DNA of 20,154 bases from Planctomycetota bacterium (GTDB lineage Bacteria > Planctomycetota > MHYJ01 > WSZJ01 > JACPWG01). Both the position numbers and the translations under genes were made by a program. A model generated the notes under the pieces. It saw nothing but the letters and a program-made list of their open reading frames with translations, searched no databases and was not told where the DNA came from. The stretch spans positions 1 to 20,154 of the forward strand of contig JACRIP010000639.1 of the NCBI GenBank assembly GCA_016220045.1, written 5' to 3'. Shown in pieces: positions 5,842-13,282 of the stretch. Position 1 is the stretch's first letter, and every line of letters starts with the position of its first letter.

Positions 5842-7434
5842 ATGAGCGCCTGCCCGCGCCTCGTCGCCCGCGGTTACGTCGATCTGGTCCGGCAGGGAAG
5901 GCTCCTGGGCCGCCCGCGCGTGGCCACTCCCTTCCTGGTCGCCGGCTGCATCCTGATCTTTCTCTGGCAATGCCTCTTCGTGGCCTCGGGACGCGAACTC
6001 GAACGGACCTGGCGCGCCTGGGGCTGCACCGGCGCCCGGCTCAGCGGTCAGTTCCTCTACTTCTACTGGTATCTGGGCGTCTATCCGGTCACCACCGGAG
6101 TCATCAAGCTCGACCAGAGCGGCGAGGGCGCACGCCGCTTCGTGGCGGAGCACGGGGACTCCCTGCGCACCGAACAGGGGTACGCGATCCGTGACGGCTC
6201 GCTCGGCAAGCTCTTCCTCTACCTGCCGGACACCTGGCTCAGTGGAACACCGGATAACGCATCGATGTGGCCGACGAGCGCGCTGGCGTTCATGCTGGCG
6301 CTGGAGGCGCTCTTCGTCGCCTTCTGCTGGGCGCGCCGGCCGTTCCTGGGGCTCCTGCTGGTGCTTCTGGCCGGCTCCCATCCCTTCCAGCTCTACGAGG
6401 TCTACGGCAACGACAACGTCTTCGGCTGGACGATCTCGATCGCCCTCCTCGTCCTGGCGTTCCACCTGCCGATCCTGGTCGCAAAACGCGCCCCGCAGGG
6501 GGCCGCGCGCCTGTACCCGTGGGCGGTCGCGCTGGGCACCGGGCTCTTGCTCAGTTGCGTCATGCAGGTGCGGATCGAACCGGCAAGCATCCTGCTCTCC
6601 GCGGCGGCCGCGTACCTCACGAGCGCCTACCGGCCGCTGCTCCGCCTCGGGCTGGTCGCGGTCCTCCTGGCCGCCCTCGCCGCGGGCCTCGCCGGCTGGC
6701 GGACCTACTTCGCCGCGAAGATCGACGCAGCCTCCCGCTTCGTGGAGGCGGCCGGCGGCATCGCCTATCGCGGCGGCGGCCGCCAGCTCCACCAGTTCTG
6801 GCATCCGGTCTGGTGCGGGCTCGGCGACTTCGACGACCGGCATGGCTACGCCTTCGACGACGTCAAGGCCCATGCCTATGCGCGCGAGGCGATCCAGGAA
6901 CGCTACGGTGAACGCCTGCCTGCGCTCGAGGCCGGCGGGTTCTACACCCAGGAGTACTGGGACGCCGGGCGGAACTACGTGAAGATGCCCTGGGAGTGGC
7001 CGCGCTACGGAACCGTGCTGCGGGACAAGGTGCTGCACGATGTCGCCTCCGACCCGCTCTGGTATCTCGGAATCGTCGCCCGCCGCGTGCTCCGGGTGTT
7101 GACGGAGACGCCGCCGGCCCGGCTGGCGCTCGGAACCGCGTCCGTGCCGGTGCCGTCCCACGGGCTCGCGTTCGTGGCGCTCGTGGTCTTGCTCCTCGCG
7201 CTGCGGCGCTGGACGCTGCTCAAGCTCGCCCTCTTCCTGGTGCCGACCTCCCTGCCGGCCGTGGCGATCTATTCGGGCGGCGGGATCTCTTTCGCTTCCT
7301 GCTATCACCTGCTGGCGCCGGCCTGCGCGGGCGCCTGGCTCCTGGAAGGCGCGCTCGGCGCGTACGCCGCCCGCGCCCGCCGGCGCCTGCCCCCGGCGGC
7401 GAGCGCGGCCGGAAGCGCCGGCGCGCCCGCGTAG
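5842..7434 (+). CDS. Polytopic membrane protein, possibly a lipid-linked sugar glycosyltransferase
   Basis: A 530-residue protein with many hydrophobic segments: near 29-47, 148-165, 168-180, 197-214, 227-245, 255-290, and several between 395 and 510. A long hydrophilic, aromatic-rich segment of about 300-395 (with H-Q-F-W-H-P-V-W-C and Y-T-Q-E-Y-W) is probably extracytoplasmic. This architecture, several membrane helices plus large outside loops, is seen in C-type membrane glycosyltransferases and O-antigen-processing proteins. I see no diagnostic motif such as the GT39/GT83 D-E pair, so the family is not assigned. Its place directly before a methyltransferase (28-nt gap) and a dolichyl-phosphate-mannose-synthase-like GT2 fits a role in modifying a surface glycan or lipid. 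ATG 5842 has AAGGGGA about 6 nt upstream. The stop is TAG. Confidence 0.8.
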   Translation: MSACPRLVARGYVDLVRQGRLLGRPRVATPFLVAGCILIFLWQCLFVASGRELERTWRAWGCTGARLSGQFLYFYWYLGVYPVTTGVIKLDQSGEGARRFVAEHGDSLRTEQGYAIRDGSLGKLFLYLPDTWLSGTPDNASMWPTSALAFMLALEALFVAFCWARRPFLGLLLVLLAGSHPFQLYEVYGNDNVFGWTISIALLVLAFHLPILVAKRAPQGAARLYPWAVALGTGLLLSCVMQVRIEPASILLSAAAAYLTSAYRPLLRLGLVAVLLAALAAGLAGWRTYFAAKIDAASRFVEAAGGIAYRGGGRQLHQFWHPVWCGLGDFDDRHGYAFDDVKAHAYAREAIQERYGERLPALEAGGFYTQEYWDAGRNYVKMPWEWPRYGTVLRDKVLHDVASDPLWYLGIVARRVLRVLTETPPARLALGTASVPVPSHGLAFVALVVLLLALRRWTLLKLALFLVPTSLPAVAIYSGGGISFASCYHLLAPACAGAWLLEGALGAYAARARRRLPPAASAAGSAGAPA

Positions 7435-7462
7435 TTCGGCGCTGCCGCAACCTCCTGGATGG

Positions 7463-8317
7463 ATGTACGCTGTGGGCGAGCCCTGTGAGCTCTGCGGGTG
7501 CGCCGAACCGCCGCGCACCCGGTTCCCATCGGTAGGGATCGTCGAGTGCGGCTCCTGCGGCCTGGTCTACTATCCGGGCGGCGTGGACGCCCGCGCCACG
7601 TATACCTTGGACTATTTCCACGGCCGGGAGTATCAGGACTATCCGGCGGAGAAGCCCTGGATCCAGCGGAATTTTCGCGCCCGCATCCGGGACCTGCGGG
7701 CCCTGCGGCCGGGCGGCCGGCTGCTGGAGATCGGTTGCGCCTACGGTTTCTTCCTTGAGCTGGCGCGCCGGCATTGGCAGGTTTCCGGGCTGGACATCAG
7801 TCGCGAGTGCGTCGAGCACGCGCGCGGAGTGCTCGGCCTCGACGTCGAGAGCGCCGACTTCCTGGACCTCCCGGACGAGCCCGAGAGCCGGGACGTCATT
7901 TGCCTGTGGGACACGATCGAGCACCTGGCCCGGCCGGTGCGCGTGCTCGAGAAGGCCGCGCGCTGGCTGCGGCCCGGCGGCGTGCTGGCCTTGACGACCG
8001 GCGACGTGGAGAGCGCGGTCGCGCGCTGGCGCGGCGAGCGCTGGCGCCTGATCCATCCGCCCACGCACCTGTTTTATTTTTCGCGGCGGACACTGGGGCA
8101 GGCGCTGACCGGCGCCGGGCTGCGCGTCGACCGGGTCCGGTACGTCGGCTACACGCGGAGCCTGAAGGCGATGCTGTACGGGATGCTGGTCTTGCGGTCG
8201 CCGGAGCGGGAGTGGGCCTATCGTGGGCTGACGCTCGGCGGGCGGCTCGACCTGCCGGTGCCGCTGAACCTGTTCGACATCATGATGGCCACCGCCGTCA
8301 AACCGCTCCACTCTTGA
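7463..8317 (+). CDS. Class I SAM-dependent methyltransferase with N-terminal zinc-ribbon-like segment
   Basis: A 284-residue protein. Residues 8-32 contain cysteine pairs C8/C11 and C29/C32 (C-E-L-C and C-G-S-C), a small zinc-binding module common in sugar C-methyltransferases and related enzymes. The Rossmann methyltransferase core begins at residue 87 with motif I L-L-E-I-G-C-A-Y-G-F-F, then the acidic end of strand 2 (G-L-D-I-S, Asp111) and W-D-T-I-E-H near 151-156 as motif IV. The last 80 residues hold the substrate side. It lies 28 nt after the membrane protein and 13 nt before the GT2 gene, so the three are likely one transcript acting on a glycan or lipid-linked sugar. No strong Shine-Dalgarno is visible before ATG 7463. 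It ends in TGA, which shows UGA works as a stop here. Confidence 0.88.
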   Translation: MYAVGEPCELCGCAEPPRTRFPSVGIVECGSCGLVYYPGGVDARATYTLDYFHGREYQDYPAEKPWIQRNFRARIRDLRALRPGGRLLEIGCAYGFFLELARRHWQVSGLDISRECVEHARGVLGLDVESADFLDLPDEPESRDVICLWDTIEHLARPVRVLEKAARWLRPGGVLALTTGDVESAVARWRGERWRLIHPPTHLFYFSRRTLGQALTGAGLRVDRVRYVGYTRSLKAMLYGMLVLRSPEREWAYRGLTLGGRLDLPVPLNLFDIMMATAVKPLHS

Positions 8318-8330
8318 CCGGGGAAGGTGC

Positions 8331-9335
8331 ATGGACAGCGCTGTCGAGGGGCCTGCCGTCTCCATCGTGTTGCCGCTCTTGAACGAGCAGGAATCGCTGC
8401 GCCCGCTCTTCGAGGGCCTGACCAGCGCCTTGCGCGACCGGGCGGAGAGCTTCGAGTTCATCTTCGTGGACGACGGCAGCACCGACGGCTCGCTGGCGGT
8501 GCTGCGGGAACTGCGGGCGCGGGATGCGCGCGTGCGGTACCTCGCGCTCTCGCGGAATTTCGGGCATCAGGCGGCGCTCCTGGCGGGCATGCGGGCGGCG
8601 GGGGGGCGGGCGGTGATCAGCCTGGACGCGGATCTGCAGCACCCGCCCGCGCTCTTGCCCGCCCTGCTCGAGGCGTGGCATGCGGGCGCGGAGGTGGTGC
8701 AGACGCGGCGGGAGGGGAGCGGCGAGGAGACGTGGTCGAAGCGGCTGCTTTCGCGCGGTTTCTACTGGGTTTTCCGGAGGCTCTGCGGGCTGGACCTGCC
8801 GGCGGGGGTGGCGGATTTCCGTCTGCTCGATCGCCGTGTGGTGGACGGGCTGTTGCAGTTTTCGGAGCCGCCGTTCTGGCGGGCGATGGTGATGTGGTCG
8901 GGTTTTCGCCGGGTTTTCGTGGCGTTCGACGCTCCGCCGCGGCGATTCGGGCAGCCGAAGTACACGCTGGAGAAGAGCCTGGCGATGGCGGTGGAGGGGC
9001 TTTTCGCGTACTCGCGGGTGCCGATCCTGTTCCTCTGGCTGCTGGCGGCCGCGGCCTCGGGCCTGGGGTTCGTGGCGGCGCTGCACGCCGCGATCAGTTT
9101 CTGTCTGGGCCTGACCCTGCCCGGCTGGACGACGTTGGCGGTGTTGACGGGCTTCTTGAGCGGGGCGATCCTGTGCGCGTTGGCGACGATCGCGACGTAC
9201 GTGGAGCGCACGCATCGTCTGGCGTTGGGCCGGCCGCCGTTTCTGGTGAGCGCGGCCAGCGACGACGCGGCCTTCCGGGCGGCGTGCGGACAGCCGCCGG
9301 GCGCGCCGCTGCCGCCCGGGAGTGGTGCGCGGTAG
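8331..9335 (+). CDS. Family 2 glycosyltransferase, DPM1/GtrB-like
   Basis: A 334-residue protein with the GT-A fold of family 2. The N-terminus V-S-I-V-L-P-L-L-N-E-Q (10-20) is followed by V-D-D-G-S-T-D (46-52), R-N-F-G-H-Q (75-80) and the metal-binding D-A-D-L-Q-H-P-P (99-106). Two C-terminal transmembrane helices near 225-250 and 260-290 match polyprenyl-phosphate glycosyltransferases such as GtrB/ArnC-type enzymes, which move a sugar from a nucleotide donor to undecaprenyl phosphate on the cytoplasmic face. The product could feed the C-type enzyme candidate encoded at 5842. ATG 8331 has GGGGAAGG just upstream. The gene is convergent with the HD-GYP gene, with only 35 nt between the stops. 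The exact sugar is unknown. Confidence 0.92.
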   Translation: MDSAVEGPAVSIVLPLLNEQESLRPLFEGLTSALRDRAESFEFIFVDDGSTDGSLAVLRELRARDARVRYLALSRNFGHQAALLAGMRAAGGRAVISLDADLQHPPALLPALLEAWHAGAEVVQTRREGSGEETWSKRLLSRGFYWVFRRLCGLDLPAGVADFRLLDRRVVDGLLQFSEPPFWRAMVMWSGFRRVFVAFDAPPRRFGQPKYTLEKSLAMAVEGLFAYSRVPILFLWLLAAAASGLGFVAALHAAISFCLGLTLPGWTTLAVLTGFLSGAILCALATIATYVERTHRLALGRPPFLVSAASDDAAFRAACGQPPGAPLPPGSGAR

Positions 9336-9370
9336 GGCTGGGCGCCCGCCCCCGCCGCCGCCCCCCCTGA

Positions 9371-10543
9371 CTACTCCGAGTACTGCGCCTTCACCTTGAG
9401 CACCGCGTCGAGCGACGCCAGGAAGGCCTCCACCACGCGCGGATCGAAGTGCTTCCCCGACCCCTCGCGAATGATCGAGATCGCCTGCTCGCTCGAAAAC
9501 GGCGGCTTGTAGCAGCGCCGTGAGGTGAGCGCGTCGAACACGTCCGCCACCGCCGTGATCCGCCCCGGCAGCGGAATCGCCTCCCCCGCCAGCTTCCGCG
9601 GATAACCCGTCCCGTCCCACTTCTCGTGGTGCGTCAGCGCGATCGTCTCCGACAATCGCAGAATGTCCGACTGCGCCTTCCCCAGGATCTTCGCGCCGAT
9701 CACCGTGTGTTTCTTCATCTCCTCGAATTCCTCGGGCGACAGCTTCCCGGGCTTGAGGAGAATGGCGTCCGGCACGCCGATCTTGCCCACGTCGTGCATG
9801 ATCGCCGCGTAGCGCAGCCGCTCGCTCTCCTCCTGCGAAAACCCGAGCGTCTCCGCCACGATCTGCGCATACAGGCTCATCCGCTGCAGGTGCGTCGCGG
9901 TGTCGTCGTCCCGGTACTCGGCCGCCACCGACAGCCGCGTGATCGTGTCCAGGTAGGCGTCCTTGAGCTCCTGCGTCAGCCGCGCGTTGCGGATCGCCAC
10001 CGCCGCCTGCGACGCCAGCGACGCCATCAGCGACTCGAAGCGCGCGTGGAACGGGATCACCGCCCCCTGCTCGTCCCGCGCGTTGATCAGCGACAGCACG
10101 CCCGTGATCCGCCCCTCCGGGTCCCGCATCGGCACCACCAGCACCGACCGCGTCCGGTACTGGTTCTTGTGGTCGAAGTCGGTATTGAACCCGTACTCGC
10201 GTTCCGGCGGGATCGCGTACGCGTCCTCCAGGTTCAAGGTCTCCCCGGTCACCGCCACGTAGCCCGCCAGACTGGTCTTCGCGAGCGGAATCTGCGAGCC
10301 CAGGAAGTACTTGGCGGTGTTCCCCTTGCCGTAGCGCTGGCTCAGGACGTCGTTCTGGGAGAGGAGGAAGCTGAGCTTGTCGCCCTCGCGCAGGTACAGG
10401 CTGCCGCCCTCGGCGTTCGCGAATTGCCGCGACTCGCGCAGGATGAGCTCGAGGAGCGCGGTGAGAGTGCGCTCGCTCGACAGGGCAATGCCGATGCGGT
10501 TGAGCTTGGCGAGCAGGTCGCCGAGGTCGTCAGCACGAGCCAT
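9371..10543 (-). CDS. GAF domain plus HD-GYP phosphodiesterase
   Basis: This 390-residue cytoplasmic protein has an N-terminal GAF sensor domain (about 10-188, with E45-G-G-S-L-Y-L-R and G-V-L-S-L-I-N-A) and a C-terminal HD-GYP domain (about 195-380). HD-GYP motifs are complete: His218, H250-D251 in M-H-D-V-G-K-I-G-V-P-D, H305-H306-E-K-W-D-G-T-G-Y-P containing the GYP signature (313-315), and D334 in the helix A-D-V-F-D-A-L-T-S. The family hydrolyses cyclic di-GMP or other cyclic dinucleotides with a bi- or trinuclear metal centre, and the GAF domain would tune this. No transmembrane segment is seen. The ligand of the GAF domain is unknown. It has its own promoter and is divergent from the cold-shock gene. 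A Shine-Dalgarno before ATG 10543 is weak. The stop is TAG. Confidence 0.93.
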   Translation of the reverse strand: MARADDLGDLLAKLNRIGIALSSERTLTALLELILRESRQFANAEGGSLYLREGDKLSFLLSQNDVLSQRYGKGNTAKYFLGSQIPLAKTSLAGYVAVTGETLNLEDAYAIPPEREYGFNTDFDHKNQYRTRSVLVVPMRDPEGRITGVLSLINARDEQGAVIPFHARFESLMASLASQAAVAIRNARLTQELKDAYLDTITRLSVAAEYRDDDTATHLQRMSLYAQIVAETLGFSQEESERLRYAAIMHDVGKIGVPDAILLKPGKLSPEEFEEMKKHTVIGAKILGKAQSDILRLSETIALTHHEKWDGTGYPRKLAGEAIPLPGRITAVADVFDALTSRRCYKPPFSSEQAISIIREGSGKHFDPRVVEAFLASLDAVLKVKAQYSE

Positions 10544-10595
10544 GCAGGCGCACCCAGATCAGGAAGCGCGGGGGGGGGAAGGAAGGGGCGGGCGC

Positions 10596-10624
10596 ATTGT
10601 AGCCGTGCCGCCGGAACCTCGCAA
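10596..10624 (-). promoter_or_regulatory. Sigma70-like promoter for the HD-GYP gene
   Basis: On the minus strand TTGCGA (10619-10624) and TACAAT (10596-10601) are separated by 17 nt. The start would be near 10589, about 45 nt before ATG 10543. Confidence 0.65.
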
Positions 10625-10794
10625 GCCCAACCATGCGCCCCGGTGGCGGACCCCGCGATCGCGGCCTTCCATTCCGGTTGCCGCTCAAGCCGGCGCGCCC
10701 CGCCGCCGATAGATCCTATGGAAGCCATCGCCCGCCGCGAACGACGCGCGGCGCGAGCCCCACCCGACCCGTCCGGAATCTGGAGGTGCCGGCT

Positions 10795-11043
10795 ATGCAG
10801 AAGGGGATTCTGACGAATCTCACCCCCATGGGCTGCTACGGATTCATCCTCGATGCCGACAGCCGTGAGGTCTTCTTCCACAGCTCCGCCCTGGAGCGCG
10901 TCGATTTCGACGACCTGGTGGAGGGAGACTCCGTGGCCTTCGACACCGTCGACGACGCCTACGGCCTGCGCGCGACCTGCGTGCGCGCCGTCGCCGCCGC
11001 CCATCCCGAAATGATCCTCGAAGAAGCCCTGTGCATGGTCTGA
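10795..11043 (+). CDS. Small cold-shock-domain protein
   Basis: An 82-residue protein that fits one OB-fold cold-shock domain. The opening K-G-I-L-T-N-L resembles the first strand. M-G-C-Y-G-F-I-L replaces the usual K-G-F/Y-G-F-I of RNP1, and E-V-F-F-H-S-S-A-L is a good RNP2. It then follows the family pattern F-D-D-L-V-E-G-D-S-V-A-F and G-L-R-A-T-C-V. Such proteins bind single-stranded RNA or DNA and act as RNA chaperones. The RNP1 basic residue is missing, so affinity may differ. The acidic tail A-H-P-E-M-I-L-E-E-A is an extension beyond the fold. ATG 10795 has GGAGG 8 nt upstream, which decides the start over upstream in-frame codons. The gene ends with TGA and is followed by a 14-bp hairpin. 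Confidence 0.85.
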   Translation: MQKGILTNLTPMGCYGFILDADSREVFFHSSALERVDFDDLVEGDSVAFDTVDDAYGLRATCVRAVAAAHPEMILEEALCMV

Positions 11044-11069
11044 CCGTCCTTTCCTTCGCCATCCCCCTC

Positions 11070-11105
11070 GCCGGCGGCTCAGCGTCGCGCCGCTGGGCCG
11101 CCGGC
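11070..11105 (+). terminator. Hairpin after the cold-shock gene, terminator-like
   Basis: A 14-bp stem (9 bp, a U-G pair, 4 bp) with an 8-nt loop begins 27 nt after the stop at 11043. No T tract follows, so this is terminator-like rather than a classic intrinsic terminator. Confidence 0.4.
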
Positions 11106-11163
11106 GCACCTCTCCCGCTCGCCCCCTCCGCCCCCGCTCCCCACGCCCTGCCGCTTTTTCTCC

Positions 11164-11192
11164 TTGCATCCGGACGGCCGCAGACCTATAAT
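11164..11192 (+). promoter_or_regulatory. Sigma70 promoter for the peroxiredoxin gene
   Basis: TTGCAT (11164-11169), 17-nt spacer, perfect TATAAT (11187-11192). Transcription would start near 11199 and give a leader of about 80 nt. A second possible -10, TATTCT at 11255-11260, lies closer to the gene but has no matching -35. Confidence 0.75.
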
Positions 11193-11279
11193 TCTCGGCC
11201 TTCCCGGGGTACCCTCGCGGACTCGCAACGCGCCGGATCCCCATGCTGGTCCGGTATTCTACGTATGCAAGGAGACGTC

Positions 11280-11864
11280 ATGTCGCTCATCGGTCAGAAG
11301 GCCCCCGCGTTCAAGGCCGACGCCCTCGTCGGCAACGAGTTCAAGAACCTCAGCCTCGAAGACTATCGCGGCAAGTGGACCATCCTCTTCTTCTACCCCC
11401 TGAACTTCACCTTCGTCTGCCCCACCGAGATCACCGGCTTCCAGGATCGCCTCTCCGAGTTCCGGGAGCTCGGCGCCGAAGTCATCGCCGTCTCCGTGGA
11501 CAGCAAGTTCAGCCATCTGGCGTGGAACTCGACGCCGCGCACCAAGGGCGGCCTCGGGGGCATCCAGTACCCGCTGGTGGCGGACCTCAACAAGGAAATC
11601 TCTCGGAGCTACGACGTGCTGCTGCCGAGCGGCGTCGCGCTGCGCGGCCTCTTCCTCATCGATCCGGACGGCACGATCCAGCACTCCACGATCAACAACC
11701 TGAGCGTCGGTCGCAACGTGGACGAGACGTTGCGCGTCCTGCGCGCCTTCCAGACCGCGCAGAAGACCGGCGACGTGTGCCCGATGAACTGGACCCCGGG
11801 CAAGGACACCATGACCCCGAACCCGAAGGGCGCCCAGGCCTGGTTCGAGCGTCACGGCAAGTAA
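11280..11864 (+). CDS. Typical 2-Cys peroxiredoxin (AhpC/Prx1 type)
   Basis: A 194-residue thiol peroxidase reducing hydrogen and alkyl peroxides in the cytoplasm. The peroxidatic cysteine is Cys47 in F-T-F-V-C-P-T-E, and the resolving cysteine is Cys167 in G-D-V-C-P-M-N-W. The fold signatures D-Y-R-G-K-W, F-F-Y-P-L-N-F and S-V-D-S-K-F-S-H are present. A G-G-L-G motif (90-93), linked in this family to overoxidation sensitivity, is present, while the C-terminus ends A-W-F-E-R-H-G-K instead of the usual Y-F motif. Both cysteines are ordinary Cys codons, although selenocysteine peroxiredoxins exist in some bacteria. AAGGAG lies 5 nt before ATG 11280, so the longer upstream frame is not used. It has its own strong promoter and is convergent with the amidase gene. 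Confidence 0.96.
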   Translation: MSLIGQKAPAFKADALVGNEFKNLSLEDYRGKWTILFFYPLNFTFVCPTEITGFQDRLSEFRELGAEVIAVSVDSKFSHLAWNSTPRTKGGLGGIQYPLVADLNKEISRSYDVLLPSGVALRGLFLIDPDGTIQHSTINNLSVGRNVDETLRVLRAFQTAQKTGDVCPMNWTPGKDTMTPNPKGAQAWFERHGK

Positions 11865-11888
11865 CCCCGCGCCCTCCCCGAAAAAAAT

Positions 11889-11924
11889 GCGGCCCCCGGC
11901 GGAAGCGCTTCCGCCGGGGGCCGC
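11889..11924. terminator. Perfect 18-bp palindrome with T tract for the leftward gene
   Basis: The arms gcggcccccggcggaagc and its exact complement abut with no spacer. Seven A residues at 11881-11887 give a T tract for transcripts from the minus strand, so this is a good intrinsic terminator for the amidase gene. On the plus strand it lies 24 nt after the peroxiredoxin stop and may also end that transcript. Confidence 0.85.
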
Positions 11925-11947
11925 TTGCGTTCCGGGTTGGGTTGCCG

Positions 11948-13018
11948 CTACAGCCCCACTTCCGACGTGTACCCGCCGTGGAACCAGCGACCGGCGCCGC
12001 CGAACCAGATCTTGCGCCAGGCGCCGCTGGTCCCGGTGGTCACGTACATTTCGCCGTCGTGCGCCCTGCCGACCGCCGCGTGTCCGGTGGACGGGCCGCT
12101 GCGCACGTTCAAGGCATCGACCGTGACCTTGCGCGCGGTCGCGTGCACGTGGGTCAGGTAACTCCCGTGGCACCACCCGGTGTTGCCGCGGAACCAGATC
12201 TTGCGCCAGGCGCCCGACGAGGTCATGGAGACGTAGACCTGGCCGCTGCCGATGCCGCCGACGATCGCATGGCCGGTCCCGGCGCCCGCGCGCACGTTGA
12301 GCGCGGAGGCGGTGACCTTCAGCGCCAGGCGTCCGCCGCCCGAGGACGGCGGCGCCGGGGGGGCCGGGGGCGGCGGGCTGACTCCGCCGCCGCCCGAGCT
12401 GCTCCCGCCCCCGCCGCCGCCGCCCGTCACCAGCGCCATGAAGTGCGTCCAGTTCCAGTGCGGACCCGGGTCCCAATGGTGGTGCGAGCCGCCGTACCCG
12501 CTCCCGTCCGGATCGGGCACTTCGGCGTGGGCGATGATGTGGTGCCGGTTCTTGGGAATCCCGTAGGTGTCGCACAGCCAGCGCACCAGCGCCGCCGACT
12601 TGGCGTACTCGGCCTCGGTGTAACCCCCGGTGGCCGCGCGGCCGGCGTGCTCGATGCCGATCGAGTGCTCGTTGATCGACCAGTTCCCCGCGTGCCAGGC
12701 GATGTTGTGGTCCGCGACCATCTGCGTGAGGTGGCCTTCGTAGCCGATCACGTAGTGCGCGCTCACGCCCGAGTGCGGATTGCGCATGTGCGCGATCGCG
12801 CCCGGCGCGCCGCCTTCGATGTCGTGGATGACCACGTAGGTGATCGAGCGGCTACCGCGCACCGTGTAGTTGTTGGCGTGGGCCGGCACCCAGCTCGAGG
12901 CCGGCTTCGGCTCCGCCCACGCCGGCGCCGCCGTCGCCGCGAATCCGAGCAGAAGGGTCGCCAGCGGCGCCGCCCATCCCGCCCCGGCCCGCCGCGCTGT
13001 CCCGTGTTGACTCTCCAT
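11948..13018 (-). CDS. Secreted N-acetylmuramoyl-L-alanine amidase (Amidase_2) with two SH3b repeats
   Basis: A 356-residue exported protein. Residues 1-35 are a signal peptide (two Arg, hydrophobic stretch A-T-L-L-L-G-F-A-A, cleavage after A-P-A-W-A). Residues about 50-195 are an Amidase_2/PGRP zinc amidase that cuts the lactyl-peptide bond of peptidoglycan. Likely zinc ligands are His65 (Y-V-V-I-H-D), His164 (I-I-A-H-A-E) and Asp183 (H-H-H-W-D-P-G-P); Glu123 (S-I-G-I-E-H) is the conserved acidic residue. A Gly/Ser/Pro linker covers 198-229. Two bacterial SH3 repeats follow (about 232-290 and 296-353), each with A-L-N-V-R and S-G-A-W-R-K-I-W-F, expected to bind cell wall. ATG 13018 has GGAG 9 nt upstream. 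Its role is wall turnover or lysis of other cells. No phage genes are near, so a phage endolysin is less likely. The stop is TAG. Confidence 0.93.
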   Translation of the reverse strand: MESQHGTARRAGAGWAAPLATLLLGFAATAAPAWAEPKPASSWVPAHANNYTVRGSRSITYVVIHDIEGGAPGAIAHMRNPHSGVSAHYVIGYEGHLTQMVADHNIAWHAGNWSINEHSIGIEHAGRAATGGYTEAEYAKSAALVRWLCDTYGIPKNRHHIIAHAEVPDPDGSGYGGSHHHWDPGPHWNWTHFMALVTGGGGGGGSSSGGGGVSPPPPAPPAPPSSGGGRLALKVTASALNVRAGAGTGHAIVGGIGSGQVYVSMTSSGAWRKIWFRGNTGWCHGSYLTHVHATARKVTVDALNVRSGPSTGHAAVGRAHDGEMYVTTGTSGAWRKIWFGGAGRWFHGGYTSEVGL

Positions 13019-13282
13019 GTCGTTGTGCTCCGACCGGGTCGCTCATTCCCGCCTGCCGGCCTGCACGACATCGGTCGCGGGTCCGTCCTCCGACTTTGCA
13101 AGGCACGTTCCCTGCGGCCCGGGTAATTTTCGCCGACCGCCTCGAACCCGCCGCGCCGACTGGGGTTGCGCGCGCCCGCCGCGTGCGCCGGCGTGCTCGC
13201 CACCCCGCGGATGTAATGCCGGCTTGGCGTGTGTCGCCGGCGCGCGCCCCGGGTCCGGTTACTTCCGGGTGCAGCGTCCGTC

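Noticed and set aside
11948..13018. Amidase as a prophage endolysin
   Set aside because: It has a signal peptide and SH3b repeats, and no holin, tail or other phage gene is nearby.
11243..13126. A 627-codon + strand frame across the peroxiredoxin and amidase genes
   Set aside because: Low-complexity Arg/Pro/His composition; it overlaps two unmistakable genes in other frames.
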